This document shows, piece by piece, positions 46,001-54,320 of a DNA stretch of 54,522 bases. This stretch comes from Azospirillaceae bacterium (GTDB lineage: Bacteria > Pseudomonadota > Alphaproteobacteria > Azospirillales > Azospirillaceae), in NCBI GenBank assembly GCA_031291675.1, contig JARLIO010000023.1:1-54522 (forward strand). Direction: 5' to 3'. Both the position numbers and the translations under genes were made by a program. The notes beneath the pieces are model-generated. The model searched no databases, was not told the DNA's origin, and saw only the letters and a program-made list of their open reading frames with translations. How positions within the stretch are numbered: the first letter of the stretch is position 1; every line of letters starts with the position of its first letter.

Positions 46001-46923
46001 ACGTCCATCGGCCCCAGCGCGGTAGGCACGGTGAAATCGAGCGGGGCGCTCCAGCGCGCCGGCGCCGTTTCGCGGGCCGGAGCCACGGTATCAACCGGCG
46101 CCACTGCGACAGCGGCCGCCATCTCCCCATCGTCAAGGGCCGCAGCAATGGCGAGCGCGGGATCTTCCGCCGCGTCGCGGGCTTCGCCCGGGACGAAATC
46201 GGGGGTGAACAAATCCTGGGGCAGGTCCAGAGGCGCGATGGCGGCCGGCGGCGGGGCCAGTGCCGCGGGCGTGACGTCCACGTCATCGGTCGGCACGTCA
46301 TCGGTCGGCGCGTCGGCGCCGTCGAGCGCTGGCGCGCCGGCTTCTGCGATCGGGTCCGGTGCCCGATCGAGCGGTTCAACGGCCGCAACCAGTGGGGACT
46401 GGCTCGCCGCGAGGTCGTTGTGCTCGGCGCTGTCGACGGGGAAGCCGACCGATGGGGGCGCGATCTGACCCGGCGCGATGTCATCCGGGTCAACGCCGGA
46501 CTCGGTCGGATAGCTGGCTTCGTCCTGGTATCCGATATCTTCGCCATAGCCACCGTGATCGGGGTAGCTGATCGCTTCATGATAGCCGGAGTCGATGTCC
46601 TCGCCATTGGAGGCCGCCTCGGCCTCCCGTTCCGCGAGAGCCCGTTCCTCAGCCATCAAGGCTTCCCGGTCGGACGTCGGAATCCGGTAATAATCCGGAT
46701 GAATTTCGGAAAATGCGAGAAAACCGTGACGATTGCCACCGTACTCGACGAAGGCCGCCTGGAGGGACGGCTCAACGCGCGTCACTTTGGCCAGGTAGAT
46801 ATTACCCTTGAGCTGTCGTCGACTCGCAATCTCGAAGTCAAGCTCTTCTAGTCTGTTGCCATTGACCACAACCACCCGAATCTCTTCCGGGTGTGTGGCG
46901 TCAATCAGCATGCGCTTCGCCAT
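43066..46923 (-). CDS. rne: Ribonuclease E/G
   Basis: This 1285-residue endoribonuclease starts mRNA decay and processes rRNA and tRNA. It begins MAKRMLIDATHPEEIRVVVV. The S1 domain (GNIYLAKVTRVEPSLQAAFV) is split by an acidic low-complexity insertion at about residues 90-370, as in other alphaproteobacteria. It resumes with IQEVIKRRQILLVQVVKEER. Catalytic metal-binding aspartates lie in AIDVNSGRST (near 587) and LIVIDFIDMED. The Zn-link cysteines are in CPHCNGTG (near 688-691). The last ~400 residues are disordered, with Arg-rich RNA-binding patches (RRKRRRGKRGGRRRSR) and probable degradosome sites. The leader upstream contains two hairpins. Confidence 0.96.
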   Translation of the reverse strand: MAKRMLIDATHPEEIRVVVVNGNRLEELDFEIASRRQLKGNIYLAKVTRVEPSLQAAFVEYGGNRHGFLAFSEIHPDYYRIPTSDREALMAEERALAEREAEAASNGEDIDSGYHEAISYPDHGGYGEDIGYQDEASYPTESGVDPDDIAPGQIAPPSVGFPVDSAEHNDLAASQSPLVAAVEPLDRAPDPIAEAGAPALDGADAPTDDVPTDDVDVTPAALAPPPAAIAPLDLPQDLFTPDFVPGEARDAAEDPALAIAAALDDGEMAAAVAVAPVDTVAPARETAPARWSAPLDFTVPTALGPMDVVDESPLFPQLRPGPASDADDLRFAAPTVALDEEAPASLPDLADGDPGDNADETHRRRPRPLRSYKIQEVIKRRQILLVQVVKEERGNKGAALTTYLSLPGRYCVLMPNTGRGGGISRKITNPQDRKRLKEMLGDLDIPEGMAVILRTAGMERSKAEISRDLEYLLRLWDSIREQTLQSSAPALIYEEANLIKRSIRDLYSNDIDEVLVEGEEGYRTARDFMEMLMPSHTKRVVPYRDPTIPLFFRYQIESQIDVIHSPVCQLKSGGYLVINQAEALVAIDVNSGRSTRERNIEETAYKTNLEAADEIARQLRLRDLAGLIVIDFIDMEDARNNAAVERRLKEAMKTDRARIQFGRISPFGLLELSRQRLRPSLMETNFERCPHCNGTGMVRSIESAALFVLRAIEEEGIRKRSSEITIQVATPIALYILNQKRAALQDIEQRYGLRVFLSGDDALIAPDYKLERIKTRGADEDVAPAISPERIFAETDRALEQETDVPADGAVEIDETAEDSPREAARTDSTRTDSPRAETARGDNTAKADGERRRHRRRGRRFEERPAGDSRPREDAEAVIAAAADAPDSDRTLVTETIVATSAIDPRAQDDLSDEDGDDGEDSDDTEDSAEGREETADASGDSQRRKRRRGKRGGRRRSRTGRPETQGLEAATGDEDAPDSFDETGTGEPATDGVADAPGIDVEASAPMPAAAPPVYVPPAYNDDLGDIFADVYPVIEPVVPTAAERDRGTATAPDTPVEPGVPVVPVPVTPIVSEQTAPVADLPASEPIVTPITATPATEDVAAALVAEAPPAPKKRPSRRKKVVETTEEPAVPPALDVLVGSVAAAEPGDTATADTPAAPPKRRRRKVVVAAPETPGADAATAEPTVAEPALPFAQPVIPGLENAASRGTDDVVTPVAEAISTVPAEPSPEPVPMEPAPTTASPEAPAPASAESSPRDALMPETESAESSASAQPTRRGWWKR

Positions 46924-47514
46924 CTATATCCGTACCCCATGACGCAGCCCGCGCCCACTGTGCGACTGAAACAGTGGCGCGGCGCGTCATTGCATGACCA
47001 TTGCAATGATCGAAGCATCGGGTACCGTCCCGGAGCGATCGTTCAACGGCGCTCGCAAAGGCGAGCAGCCAGCAACGACCCGGGAGGACAGCATCCGGAC
47101 GAAAACCCTGTTGAAAGGATTGTCGCCTTGCTTCGAGGTTTTTCCTCGCTGCCGCCGGATCCGACGCGTCACCACCGGGCCGGCGCTGGTTTCAATTGAT
47201 AACCAAGCCGACGCCAAGCGCGACGCCCTACGCCGATGAAGCCGCAGCCCCGGAAAACCCCTTGGGGACCCGAGGCCACCGATCACCCAGCGTAAAACGG
47301 AGAGCGGTATGTCGCCTCCCAAAGATAGACGGCGGCGCCGCGTTCCACAATGACTGTTTTTTTGCGGCTGTGGCAATCGGGACAACGAACCGGCAAAACC
47401 ACGCCATTTTGCCGCCCGAAGATCAGAAATGACTTGATTAACAGGCTAGAAGTCATTGAATTTGCAGGATCCAATCCGGTGGGTTGGCGTTGTTGCTCCG
47501 GTCGAGTCGGGCTC
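46924..47514. promoter_or_regulatory. Divergent leader region of rne and the amidase gene
   Basis: About 590 bases without a supportable gene. On the rne side, CCACTGT/ACAGTGG (46955-46961, 46971-46977) and TCATTGC/GCAATGA (46987-46993, 47003-47009) could form hairpins in a long rne 5' leader, as used for RNase E autoregulation in enterobacteria. On the amidase side, AATGACTT/AAGTCATT (47428-47435, 47450-47457) is an 8-bp dyad about 60 bases before the start. Confidence 0.45.
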
Positions 47515-49038
47515 ATGCTGCGCGTGATCTGCTTGTTGGTCGCTCTGGCGGGCCTGGCCTTCGGCGAGGTCGGGGGCGCTTGTGCCGCGCCAGATCAACC
47601 GGCGGCGGTTGATCTGCGGGTCGGCGCCTATCCGGCGATGACCCGGTTCGTCGTCGAGTTCAGTGATCCGGTTGAAATCCGTCTGTTTACCCTGACGGCG
47701 CCATTCCGCGTCGTGATCGACATGCCGTCATTGACCTGGCAGCCCCGGGCTGCGCTGGGGGCACGCGGTGCCGCCCGGGGCTTGATTGGCGCGATCCGCT
47801 ACGCGCCGTTTCGCCCCGGGGTGATGCGGATCGTGCTGCAAACGGCCCAGCCGGTGCGGATCCGCCAAGGGGTCGTGCTCGCGGCCCAGCAGGGCCACCT
47901 GCCCCGCCTGATCCTGGACCTGGAGCCTACCGACGCCGGCGCGTTCAGCCGCGATCTCAGCCGTGTCCGTATCGCTCCGGTGGTGATGGCCGCGGAGGAA
48001 CTGCCGGGCGCGCCCGATCCGGATGCCCGCCCGGCCGTCGCCACCGCCGTCACCGTGACGGCTGAGACGGAGCGTGCTCAAGCGCCCGCCTCAAGCGTCG
48101 CTGACCCGGCGGGCGCCCGCGACACATCGCCCGTGGGCGCCCGCGATACATCAGTGGCGACGCCACAAACGCAACCTGTCACCGCGCCGGCCGCGGCTCC
48201 GGCAAATCCCGCCCCGCGCTCGTTGGTGCCGGCGGTCTTGACCGCGCCCGCGGGTTCGAACCCGGCAGCCCGGGTCACGCCGGTGACGATGATGGTGCCA
48301 TCGACAGCGGATGTCCGGCCCAAACCATCGGATCAAGGGCAAGACAAGCCGCTGATTGCGATCGATCCGGGCCATGGCGGCGTTGATCCCGGTGCTCACG
48401 GTGTTCTCGGCGTCAACGAAAAGGTGATCACCCTGGCGACCGCCCGCGTGTTGCGCGACGCTTTGCGGGCGAGCGGTCGCTACCGCGTGTTCATGACCCG
48501 CGACTCCGATGTCTTCCTGCCCTTGCGCCAACGGGTGGCCCATGCGCGTGCCGCGGGGGCCGCCCTGTTCATCTCGCTGCATGCCGACAGTATCCATAAC
48601 CGCGAGGTTCGGGGCATGTCGATCTACTCGCTGTCGGACAAGGCGTCTGACCGCGAGGCCGATACCTTGGCACAGCGTGAGAATCGCGCCGACGCCCTGG
48701 GCGGGATCAATTTGGCCGCCGAGAACGATCAGGTCGCCAGCATTCTGATCGATCTGGCCCGGCGCGACACCCGCAATCAATCACGCCGCCTTGCGGCCAA
48801 CCTCGTCAACGCGGTTCGCGGGGCGGTGCGGCTGCTGCCCAAGCCGCAACGCGCTGCCGGGCTCGCGGTGCTGACGGCGGCGGATGTCCCTTCGGTGCTG
48901 ATTGAAATGGGCTATCTGTCCAACGCCGCGGATGCCCGACTGCTGTCGATGCCGGACCACCAACGGCAGTTTGCCGACGCGCTCCTTCGAGGTATCGACA
49001 GTTTTTTTGCACCGCGCTCTCGTACGCGGCGTTATTAA
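47515..49038 (+). CDS. N-acetylmuramoyl-L-alanine amidase with AMIN domain
   Basis: This 507-residue exported amidase cuts the peptide stem from peptidoglycan, probably for daughter-cell separation (AmiC-like). It has a signal peptide (VICLLVALAGLAFGEVGGAC) and an AMIN domain (MTRFVVEFSDPVEIRLFTLT, then PFRVVIDMP) for septal targeting. A Pro/Ala/Thr-rich linker with a short internal repeat follows, then the Amidase_3 domain: IAIDPGHGGVDPG, GVNEKVITL, LFISLHADS and VLIEMGYLSNAAD supply the zinc ligands and catalytic Glu. The ATG at 47515 places the signal peptide at the N-terminus. Confidence 0.94.
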   Translation: MLRVICLLVALAGLAFGEVGGACAAPDQPAAVDLRVGAYPAMTRFVVEFSDPVEIRLFTLTAPFRVVIDMPSLTWQPRAALGARGAARGLIGAIRYAPFRPGVMRIVLQTAQPVRIRQGVVLAAQQGHLPRLILDLEPTDAGAFSRDLSRVRIAPVVMAAEELPGAPDPDARPAVATAVTVTAETERAQAPASSVADPAGARDTSPVGARDTSVATPQTQPVTAPAAAPANPAPRSLVPAVLTAPAGSNPAARVTPVTMMVPSTADVRPKPSDQGQDKPLIAIDPGHGGVDPGAHGVLGVNEKVITLATARVLRDALRASGRYRVFMTRDSDVFLPLRQRVAHARAAGAALFISLHADSIHNREVRGMSIYSLSDKASDREADTLAQRENRADALGGINLAAENDQVASILIDLARRDTRNQSRRLAANLVNAVRGAVRLLPKPQRAAGLAVLTAADVPSVLIEMGYLSNAADARLLSMPDHQRQFADALLRGIDSFFAPRSRTRRY

Positions 49039-49242
49039 CGCAGATATGTGCGGGACAAGCTGCGGCGTCGGTGCGCTGGTGCTCCGGGCACGGCGCTGGT
49101 CCCCGAAGCCCCGCCGACACGCCCTGGCATTGCAGCGCCCTGCGCGGGGCCGGTTGACGGCGGGCCCGCCGGGGTGGAAGGTTGTCCGGCGATTTTCCGC
49201 CCCCCGGTGTCACCGGTGGGCGATTTTGGCGTTGGATGACAA

Positions 49243-51879
49243 ATGCGTGTGTTGTTGAGCCTGTTTTCGGCGTTGATGCTTCTCGTTCTGGTCGGGATCG
49301 GCGGTGTCGCCTTCGCCCTGCATCACTATGCCCAGGGACTGCCCGATTATACCCAGCTCAAGGATTATGAGCCGGCGACGCTGACCCGGGTCCATGCCGG
49401 CGACGGCCGGCTGCTGGCGGAATTTGCGACAGAACGCCGGATCTTCGTGCCGATCAGTGCGATCCCCAAACGGGTGATCAACGCCTTCCTGAGCGCCGAG
49501 GACAAGAACTTCTACCACCATGGCGGCGTTGATCCGGAAGGTATCGCCCGCGCACTGGTCGAGGATCTGCGCCATTACGGCAATGGCCGGCGGCCGAGTG
49601 GCGCCTCGACAATCACCCAGCAGGTGGCTAAGAACTTTCTGCTGACCAATGAGGTTTCGATCGCGCGAAAGATCAAGGAGGCGATCCTGGCCGTTCGCAT
49701 GGAACAGGCCTTCACCAAGGATCACATCCTCGAACTCTATTTGAACGAGATCTTCCTCGGCAATCGCTCCTATGGTGTGGCGGCGGCGGCGTTGAACTAT
49801 TTCAACAAGTCGCTGGACGACCTGACCGTTGCCGAGGCCGCCTATCTCGGGGCTTTGCCCAAGGCGCCCAACAACTACAATCCGGTGCGCAATCCCGAGG
49901 GGGCGGTGGCGCGGCGCAACTGGGTGATCGGACGGATGCAGGAAAATGGCGCGATCACGGCCGCCGAGGCCGAGGAGGCGCGGACCCAGCCGATCCAGCT
50001 CCACCGTCGCGACGACGCCGCACAGTTCAACGCCGATTACTTCGTCGAGGAGGTCCGTCGTACCCTGACCGATCTGTTCGGCGAAAAAATGCTGTACGAG
50101 GGCGGCTTGTCCGTCCGGACCAGTGTTGACCCGCGTTTGCAGACCATCGCCACCCGCGCGATGCGGGCCGGCCTGGTGTCCTTCGACCGGCGTCACGGCT
50201 GGCGCGGGCCGATCGGTCATATGGACCAGTTCGATAACTGGGCGCAGCGCTTGCGGGCGATGCCGGCCCCCGGCGGAGCCGAGGTCTGGCAGATGGCCGT
50301 CGTCCTGGACGTCCAGCCGGACGTGGCGCTGATCGGATTGACCGATGGCACGCGCGGCCAGATCCCCATGTCGGAATTGAAATGGGCGCGGCGCGCGCTC
50401 GACGACGATCGCCTGGGGAGTGAACCTCGCCACGCCGATGACGTCCTCAAGCTTGGCGATGTCGTGCTGGTCGATCTGCTGCCGGGACAGGAGGCCGCCA
50501 AGGCGGCGGCGGTCGCCAACGGCGCGGGCGAGGGCGTCAAGCCGGATGAGATCCGCGCACCTGGGCGTTCCGGCAAGGCAACCCGGACCGTCAAGACGGG
50601 AACCCCCCCTGCCGGGCTCAACTACGGTCTGCGCCAGATTCCCGAGGTCGAAGGCGGACTGGTGGCCATGGACCCCCATACCGGACGGGTGCTGGCGATC
50701 GTCGGCGGCTTCAGCGCCAAGATCAGCGTGTTTGATCGGGCGACCCAGGCGCTGCGCCAACCCGGATCCGCGTTCAAGCCGTTCGTTTATCTTGCCGCGC
50801 TCAACAATGGCTTCACGCCGTCGAGCCTGATCCTTGACGCTCCGTTCACCGCGTCCCAGGGGCCTGGCATGCCGGTCTGGCGGCCCGGAAACTATGAGCA
50901 CAATTTCCTCGGGCCAACCCCCTTGCGGGTCGGCGTGGAAAAGTCGCTTAACGTCATGACGGCGCGACTGGCCAACGGCATCGGTATGGACAAAGTCGCG
51001 GAATATGCCGAAAATTTCGGCGTCGTCGACAAGTTGCCGCGAATGCTGTCGATGTCGCTGGGGGCCGGCGACACCACGGTCCTGCGCATGGCGACCGCCT
51101 ACAGCATGCTGGTGAATGGCGGCAAGCGGATCGTTCCCAGTTTTATTGACCGGGTTCAGGATCGCAATGGCAAGACGGTGTGGCGTCATGACAACCGGGC
51201 CTGTCCCGGATGCAGCAATGTCGCCTGGTCGCCCGCGTTGCCGGTCCCGGTGATTCCGGATGACCGTGAACAGGTGGCCGATCCCCGGACCGTTTACCAG
51301 ATGGTTTCAATCCTGGAAGGCGTGGTGCAGCGGGGCACGGGACGCGCAATCGCCAGCCTCAATCGCCCGCTGGCCGGCAAGACCGGCACCACGAGTGACA
51401 GCAATGATGCCTGGTTCGTTGGTTTCTCCCCGGATCTGACCGTCGGGCTCTATGTCGGCTACGATCAACCCAGCTCTCTGGGGACGCATGAGACCGGGGC
51501 GAGCGTGTCGGTGCCGATTTTCAAGCAGGTGATGGCCGAGGCTCTGGCCGACACGCCTCCGACACCGTTCCGGATTCCCCCCGGTTTGCTGATGGTTCGC
51601 GTCAACCCGCAAACCGGTCGGCCGTCGCAGCCCGGCGACCGGAATTCGATCTGGGAGGCCTTCGTGCCAGGAACCGAACCGGGCAGCCACGAGAACGTGC
51701 TCGATGGCAGCCAGGGGCTGAGCCCGGGCGATGCTGCCGGTGCGGCTGCAATGACCGATCCCGACAGCATGGAACCGGGTAGCGCCGCCGCTGGCGGCCT
51801 GACGCCGGGTGTGGCCGCGGTGCCGGGTGCCGGAACCGCGGCGGTGACGACGAATACCGGGACTGGCGGTCTCTATTGA
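49243..51879 (+). CDS. mrcA: Penicillin-binding protein 1A (transglycosylase/transpeptidase)
   Basis: This 878-residue bifunctional peptidoglycan synthase sits in the inner membrane through one N-terminal helix (about residues 3-26). The GT51 domain has catalytic Glu86 in AFLSAEDKNFY, then GASTITQQVAKNFLLTNE and KIKEAILAVRMEQ. An OB-like insert typical of PBP1A follows at about 300-440. The transpeptidase domain has SxxK as Ser509-Lys512, SLN at 568-570 and KTGT from Lys713. The C-terminal ~80 residues are Gly/Ala-rich. It lies 200 bases after the amidase gene; both act on the cell wall. Confidence 0.96.
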   Translation: MRVLLSLFSALMLLVLVGIGGVAFALHHYAQGLPDYTQLKDYEPATLTRVHAGDGRLLAEFATERRIFVPISAIPKRVINAFLSAEDKNFYHHGGVDPEGIARALVEDLRHYGNGRRPSGASTITQQVAKNFLLTNEVSIARKIKEAILAVRMEQAFTKDHILELYLNEIFLGNRSYGVAAAALNYFNKSLDDLTVAEAAYLGALPKAPNNYNPVRNPEGAVARRNWVIGRMQENGAITAAEAEEARTQPIQLHRRDDAAQFNADYFVEEVRRTLTDLFGEKMLYEGGLSVRTSVDPRLQTIATRAMRAGLVSFDRRHGWRGPIGHMDQFDNWAQRLRAMPAPGGAEVWQMAVVLDVQPDVALIGLTDGTRGQIPMSELKWARRALDDDRLGSEPRHADDVLKLGDVVLVDLLPGQEAAKAAAVANGAGEGVKPDEIRAPGRSGKATRTVKTGTPPAGLNYGLRQIPEVEGGLVAMDPHTGRVLAIVGGFSAKISVFDRATQALRQPGSAFKPFVYLAALNNGFTPSSLILDAPFTASQGPGMPVWRPGNYEHNFLGPTPLRVGVEKSLNVMTARLANGIGMDKVAEYAENFGVVDKLPRMLSMSLGAGDTTVLRMATAYSMLVNGGKRIVPSFIDRVQDRNGKTVWRHDNRACPGCSNVAWSPALPVPVIPDDREQVADPRTVYQMVSILEGVVQRGTGRAIASLNRPLAGKTGTTSDSNDAWFVGFSPDLTVGLYVGYDQPSSLGTHETGASVSVPIFKQVMAEALADTPPTPFRIPPGLLMVRVNPQTGRPSQPGDRNSIWEAFVPGTEPGSHENVLDGSQGLSPGDAAGAAAMTDPDSMEPGSAAAGGLTPGVAAVPGAGTAAVTTNTGTGGLY

Positions 51880-52156
51880 CCCGGCGGTCGGCATTCGCCG
51901 GCCGCGCTGGAGTCTGGTCGTGTCGACGCCGTACCATGTCGCGCCTTTGTGGGCGGGGCAAGGTGCGGTGGGATGACACAAGCCCCTGACAAGGGTACGG
52001 TTTCCGCGACATCAACCGCCAACCGGAAGGCGAAGCCGCGGAAGCCCGGCCGCATTGATGCTGCGTCCTGCATTGGCTGCGACCGGGGTGGCGGGGCGAG
52101 CGCGCGGTTCGACCTCGACGTGGCGGGGAGCCGGCGCAAGGGGAGGCCGATTCTCG

Positions 52157-53143
52157 ATGGAACCAGGCTCGGATTCAGACCCGGCGGCAGGGGCGGGGCT
52201 GCCGTCGCCGCCACGAGCGCGGCGACGGCAGCGGGGCTGGCTCGTTCCGGTCTGCTTCACCGTCGTGCTGCTCGGAATGATTTCGCTGTCAATACAGACG
52301 GTTGGCGGCACGATGGCGTTTGCCCTGGTGGCGTCCGCCGCCCCGCTCGTTCTCGCCTTCTACCGAATGTTTCATGGCAACGAGTATTTCACGATCGCGC
52401 TGGCGAACCTGATCGGCATTTATGCCGCGATCTTCGTCCTGTTCGTGGAATCCAATTTTCCGGGGCTCGACAGCAAGGCAGCGTCTCTTGGTTTCGTCCT
52501 GCCCCTTTTTGCGTTTCTCGCCGGTTGCTGGCGTCGGCGCGTGTCGATCCGAAGCATCGTGCGCTCGCAGCGGTTTCGAGATCGCGGAAACTTCGTCCAC
52601 ACCTTTCGCTGGATGGTATCGATCTGGGGCATCGGGGCCGTAACCTTCATGTTGCCCGGGTTGCAATTGGCCGGGCAGGTTCAAGACGCAATGTTTTTGT
52701 TTGCGATGGTGGCTGTCGCATCCAGCGTGTTCTGGTTCAGCCGCGATATCGCCTTGTTCGTCCTCGACGCGGGGCTGCTCTTCGAGGATTTTTTTCACCA
52801 GATGTCGCGACTCGTTGTCCCGGCCTTCGCTTTTTTTACGTTTTATTCACTTCTTGTTATCTTGTTCGCGACAATGTATACAATTCTCGATCGCTTTGGC
52901 AGTCAACCCAATTTTCTGATCGATCGTGTCGCGCGGCCGATTACTTTTGCCGAAAGCCTCTACTTCTCTATTGTCACACTCAGTACGGTCGGCTACGGTG
53001 ACATCGTCCCGCGTGCCGGTGTGGTGCGCTTCATTGTCGCGATTGAAATCGTTTCCGCGGCCTTGTTGTTGCTCTTTGGTTTTAGTGCGATCTTCGAGCA
53101 TTCGAAATCGCGCCCAAGGCAGGCAGACGACCGGGGGAAATAG
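52157..53143 (+). CDS. Potassium-channel-like membrane protein
   Basis: This 328-residue protein has about six membrane helices (for example LVPVCFTVVLLGMISLSIQ, then LANLIGIYAAIFVLF) and a single pore. The selectivity filter is TVGYGD at residues 277-282, preceded by FAESLYFSIVTLS and followed by an inner helix. The layout recalls voltage-gated-like or two-helix channels without a cytoplasmic RCK domain. The ATG at 52157 has GGGAGG 10 bases upstream; a reading from 52055 adds 34 unlikely residues. The ion is presumably K+; gating is unknown. Confidence 0.88.
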   Translation: MEPGSDSDPAAGAGLPSPPRARRRQRGWLVPVCFTVVLLGMISLSIQTVGGTMAFALVASAAPLVLAFYRMFHGNEYFTIALANLIGIYAAIFVLFVESNFPGLDSKAASLGFVLPLFAFLAGCWRRRVSIRSIVRSQRFRDRGNFVHTFRWMVSIWGIGAVTFMLPGLQLAGQVQDAMFLFAMVAVASSVFWFSRDIALFVLDAGLLFEDFFHQMSRLVVPAFAFFTFYSLLVILFATMYTILDRFGSQPNFLIDRVARPITFAESLYFSIVTLSTVGYGDIVPRAGVVRFIVAIEIVSAALLLLFGFSAIFEHSKSRPRQADDRGK

Positions 53144-53177
53144 GCCGGGAAGATTTGGCCGGGGAAATTTGAGCGTT

Positions 53178-53378
53178 ATGAACGATGTGCACACGCCGAG
53201 ACCATGGCTCCACGGGGGCCTCCACGGGGGGCTACCCTGGGGTGACGCCCCGGCAGCGCTCTCAGCCGGTCGCCGGGCCGCGGCGATGTCGGACGCGAGG
53301 CCTTGGGCGAGACCGGTATCCGCGGAGCGCCCTGGTGATTGCGGCACGGCGTTGCAAATGCCACGAAAATTCACTTAA
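53178..53378 (+). CDS. Possible small ORF with tandem LHGG repeat
   Basis: A 66-codon frame in the 290-base gap between the channel gene and the next gene. CTCCACGGGGG occurs at 53208-53218 and again at 53220-53230, a 12-base period that keeps frame and encodes WLHGGLHGGLPWG. The start lacks a convincing ribosome site. It is an uncertain gene with no recognised family. Confidence 0.25.
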   Translation: MNDVHTPRPWLHGGLHGGLPWGDAPAALSAGRRAAAMSDARPWARPVSAERPGDCGTALQMPRKFT

Positions 53379-53431
53379 CAGCTGGCCAGGAATCTGGCGA
53401 ACTCCTCTCGAACCAGCGCGGGCGGTACGGT

Positions 53432-53770
53432 ATGTCGCGGGCGACCGATGATGTCAAGAATTGGATGCACATGTTTCGCTGGATCGTTAAGTTGATCCGC
53501 GACGAATATGGCATCGACGAGAAAATACTCGTGCGGCACGCCGCCCTCGAGACCGATATCGGCTTGTCAATCGAACAAGTTGAGCGCGTTCTTGATGATA
53601 TCGCCGAAAGTTTTGTCATCCGATTCCCCGACGGCACCCTTGACGAGATCGTCAAGCTCGAGGAGTTGTGCATGCTGGCCAGCTGGATGAAGGGTTATTA
53701 TAAGAGGCCCGAGTTTATCTCGGACGACTTCGAAGTCCGCTGCCGCCAAATCAATCAGATCGCCGCGTGA
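53432..53770 (+). CDS. Small helical protein, acyl-carrier-like fold possible
   Basis: This acidic helical protein has 112 residues (WIVKLIRDEYGIDEKILVRH, then LETDIGLSIEQVERVLDDIA). The pattern of an N-terminal helix, a DIGLS turn and a following helix recalls acyl-carrier-like proteins of the DUF1493 type. The turn has serine after Leu (DIGLSIEQ), but whether it carries a phosphopantetheine arm cannot be said. A C-terminal LASWMKGYYKRPEFISDDFE segment is extra. Its stop overlaps the beginning of the widest DUF1489 reading frame, so the two are probably co-transcribed. Function unknown. Confidence 0.7.
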   Translation: MSRATDDVKNWMHMFRWIVKLIRDEYGIDEKILVRHAALETDIGLSIEQVERVLDDIAESFVIRFPDGTLDEIVKLEELCMLASWMKGYYKRPEFISDDFEVRCRQINQIAA

Positions 53771-53805
53771 TCGGACGCTGCGATCAGCCCGCGATCCTGG
53801 TCTCA

Positions 53806-54243
53806 ATGCCCATCCATTTGATTCGTCTCGCGGTCGGTGTCGAGTCCGTTGCTCATCTGACCGCATTGTTTCAGCCACGCCGTGTGCCGCGCGGTGGGCG
53901 TGATGTTGTCTGGACCGTCACGCGCCGCACGCCGCGCCGCGCTGACGAACTCTGTGATGGCGGGTCGCTGTATTGGGTCATCAAGGGGGTCGTCGAGATC
54001 CGTCAGCCGGTCATCGCAATCGAGGCTGTGACCGAGGATGACGGCCAGGCGGCCTGTCGATTGGTTCTCGGTGCCGATCTGGTCGCGACCCAACCGATGC
54101 CGCGGCGGCCCTTTCAAGGTTGGCGTTACCTGGCCCCAGCGGATGCGCCGATCGACATCCTAACCGATGGGGGACACGACGATCTGTCCGGCGCGCGGGC
54201 CGGCGATCTGCTTCGTGAGCTGCGCAGCCTCGGATTGGCGTGA
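53806..54243 (+). CDS. DUF1489 family protein
   Basis: This 145-residue protein of a conserved alphaproteobacterial family has unknown function. Signatures are MPIHLIRLAVGVESVAHL at the start, ELCDGGSLYWVIKGVVEIRQ in the middle and PMPRRPFQGWRYLAPADAP near the end. The ATG at 53806 fits the family N-terminus; a GTG at 53767 is in frame and overlaps the previous stop. Soluble, with no membrane segment. Confidence 0.9.
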   Translation: MPIHLIRLAVGVESVAHLTALFQPRRVPRGGRDVVWTVTRRTPRRADELCDGGSLYWVIKGVVEIRQPVIAIEAVTEDDGQAACRLVLGADLVATQPMPRRPFQGWRYLAPADAPIDILTDGGHDDLSGARAGDLLRELRSLGLA

Positions 54244-54289
54244 CGTCGCTGCAAATTCCGGCGCAAAAAAAAACGAGGACCTGCGATTT

Positions 54290-54320
54290 TGTTGTTGCGG
54301 CCCCCGAAGTCGGTGTATAT
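54290..54320 (+). promoter_or_regulatory. Sigma-70-like promoter at the window end
   Basis: TTGTTG, an 18-base spacer and TATATA stand downstream of the DUF1489 gene. The ~200 bases that follow contain CCCG-aaga-CGGG (54427-54438) and GGCGC-cgttt-GCGCC (54451-54465) hairpins and a 50-codon open frame (54323-54472) without a start codon. It probably drives a gene or RNA that begins near or beyond the window end. Confidence 0.4.

Noticed and set aside
48251-48264. CGGGTTCGAACCCG, a T-loop-like palindrome
   Set aside because: It lies inside the amidase coding sequence and encodes part of its linker; no cloverleaf surrounds it.
49210-51189. 659-codon minus-strand frame
   Set aside because: It is antisense to PBP1A, whose motifs are all intact on the other strand.
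51973-52156. Plus-strand frame starting MTQAPDKGTVSATS upstream of the channel gene
   Set aside because: It soon runs into the channel gene in the wrong frame and becomes low-complexity; no family or good ribosome site.
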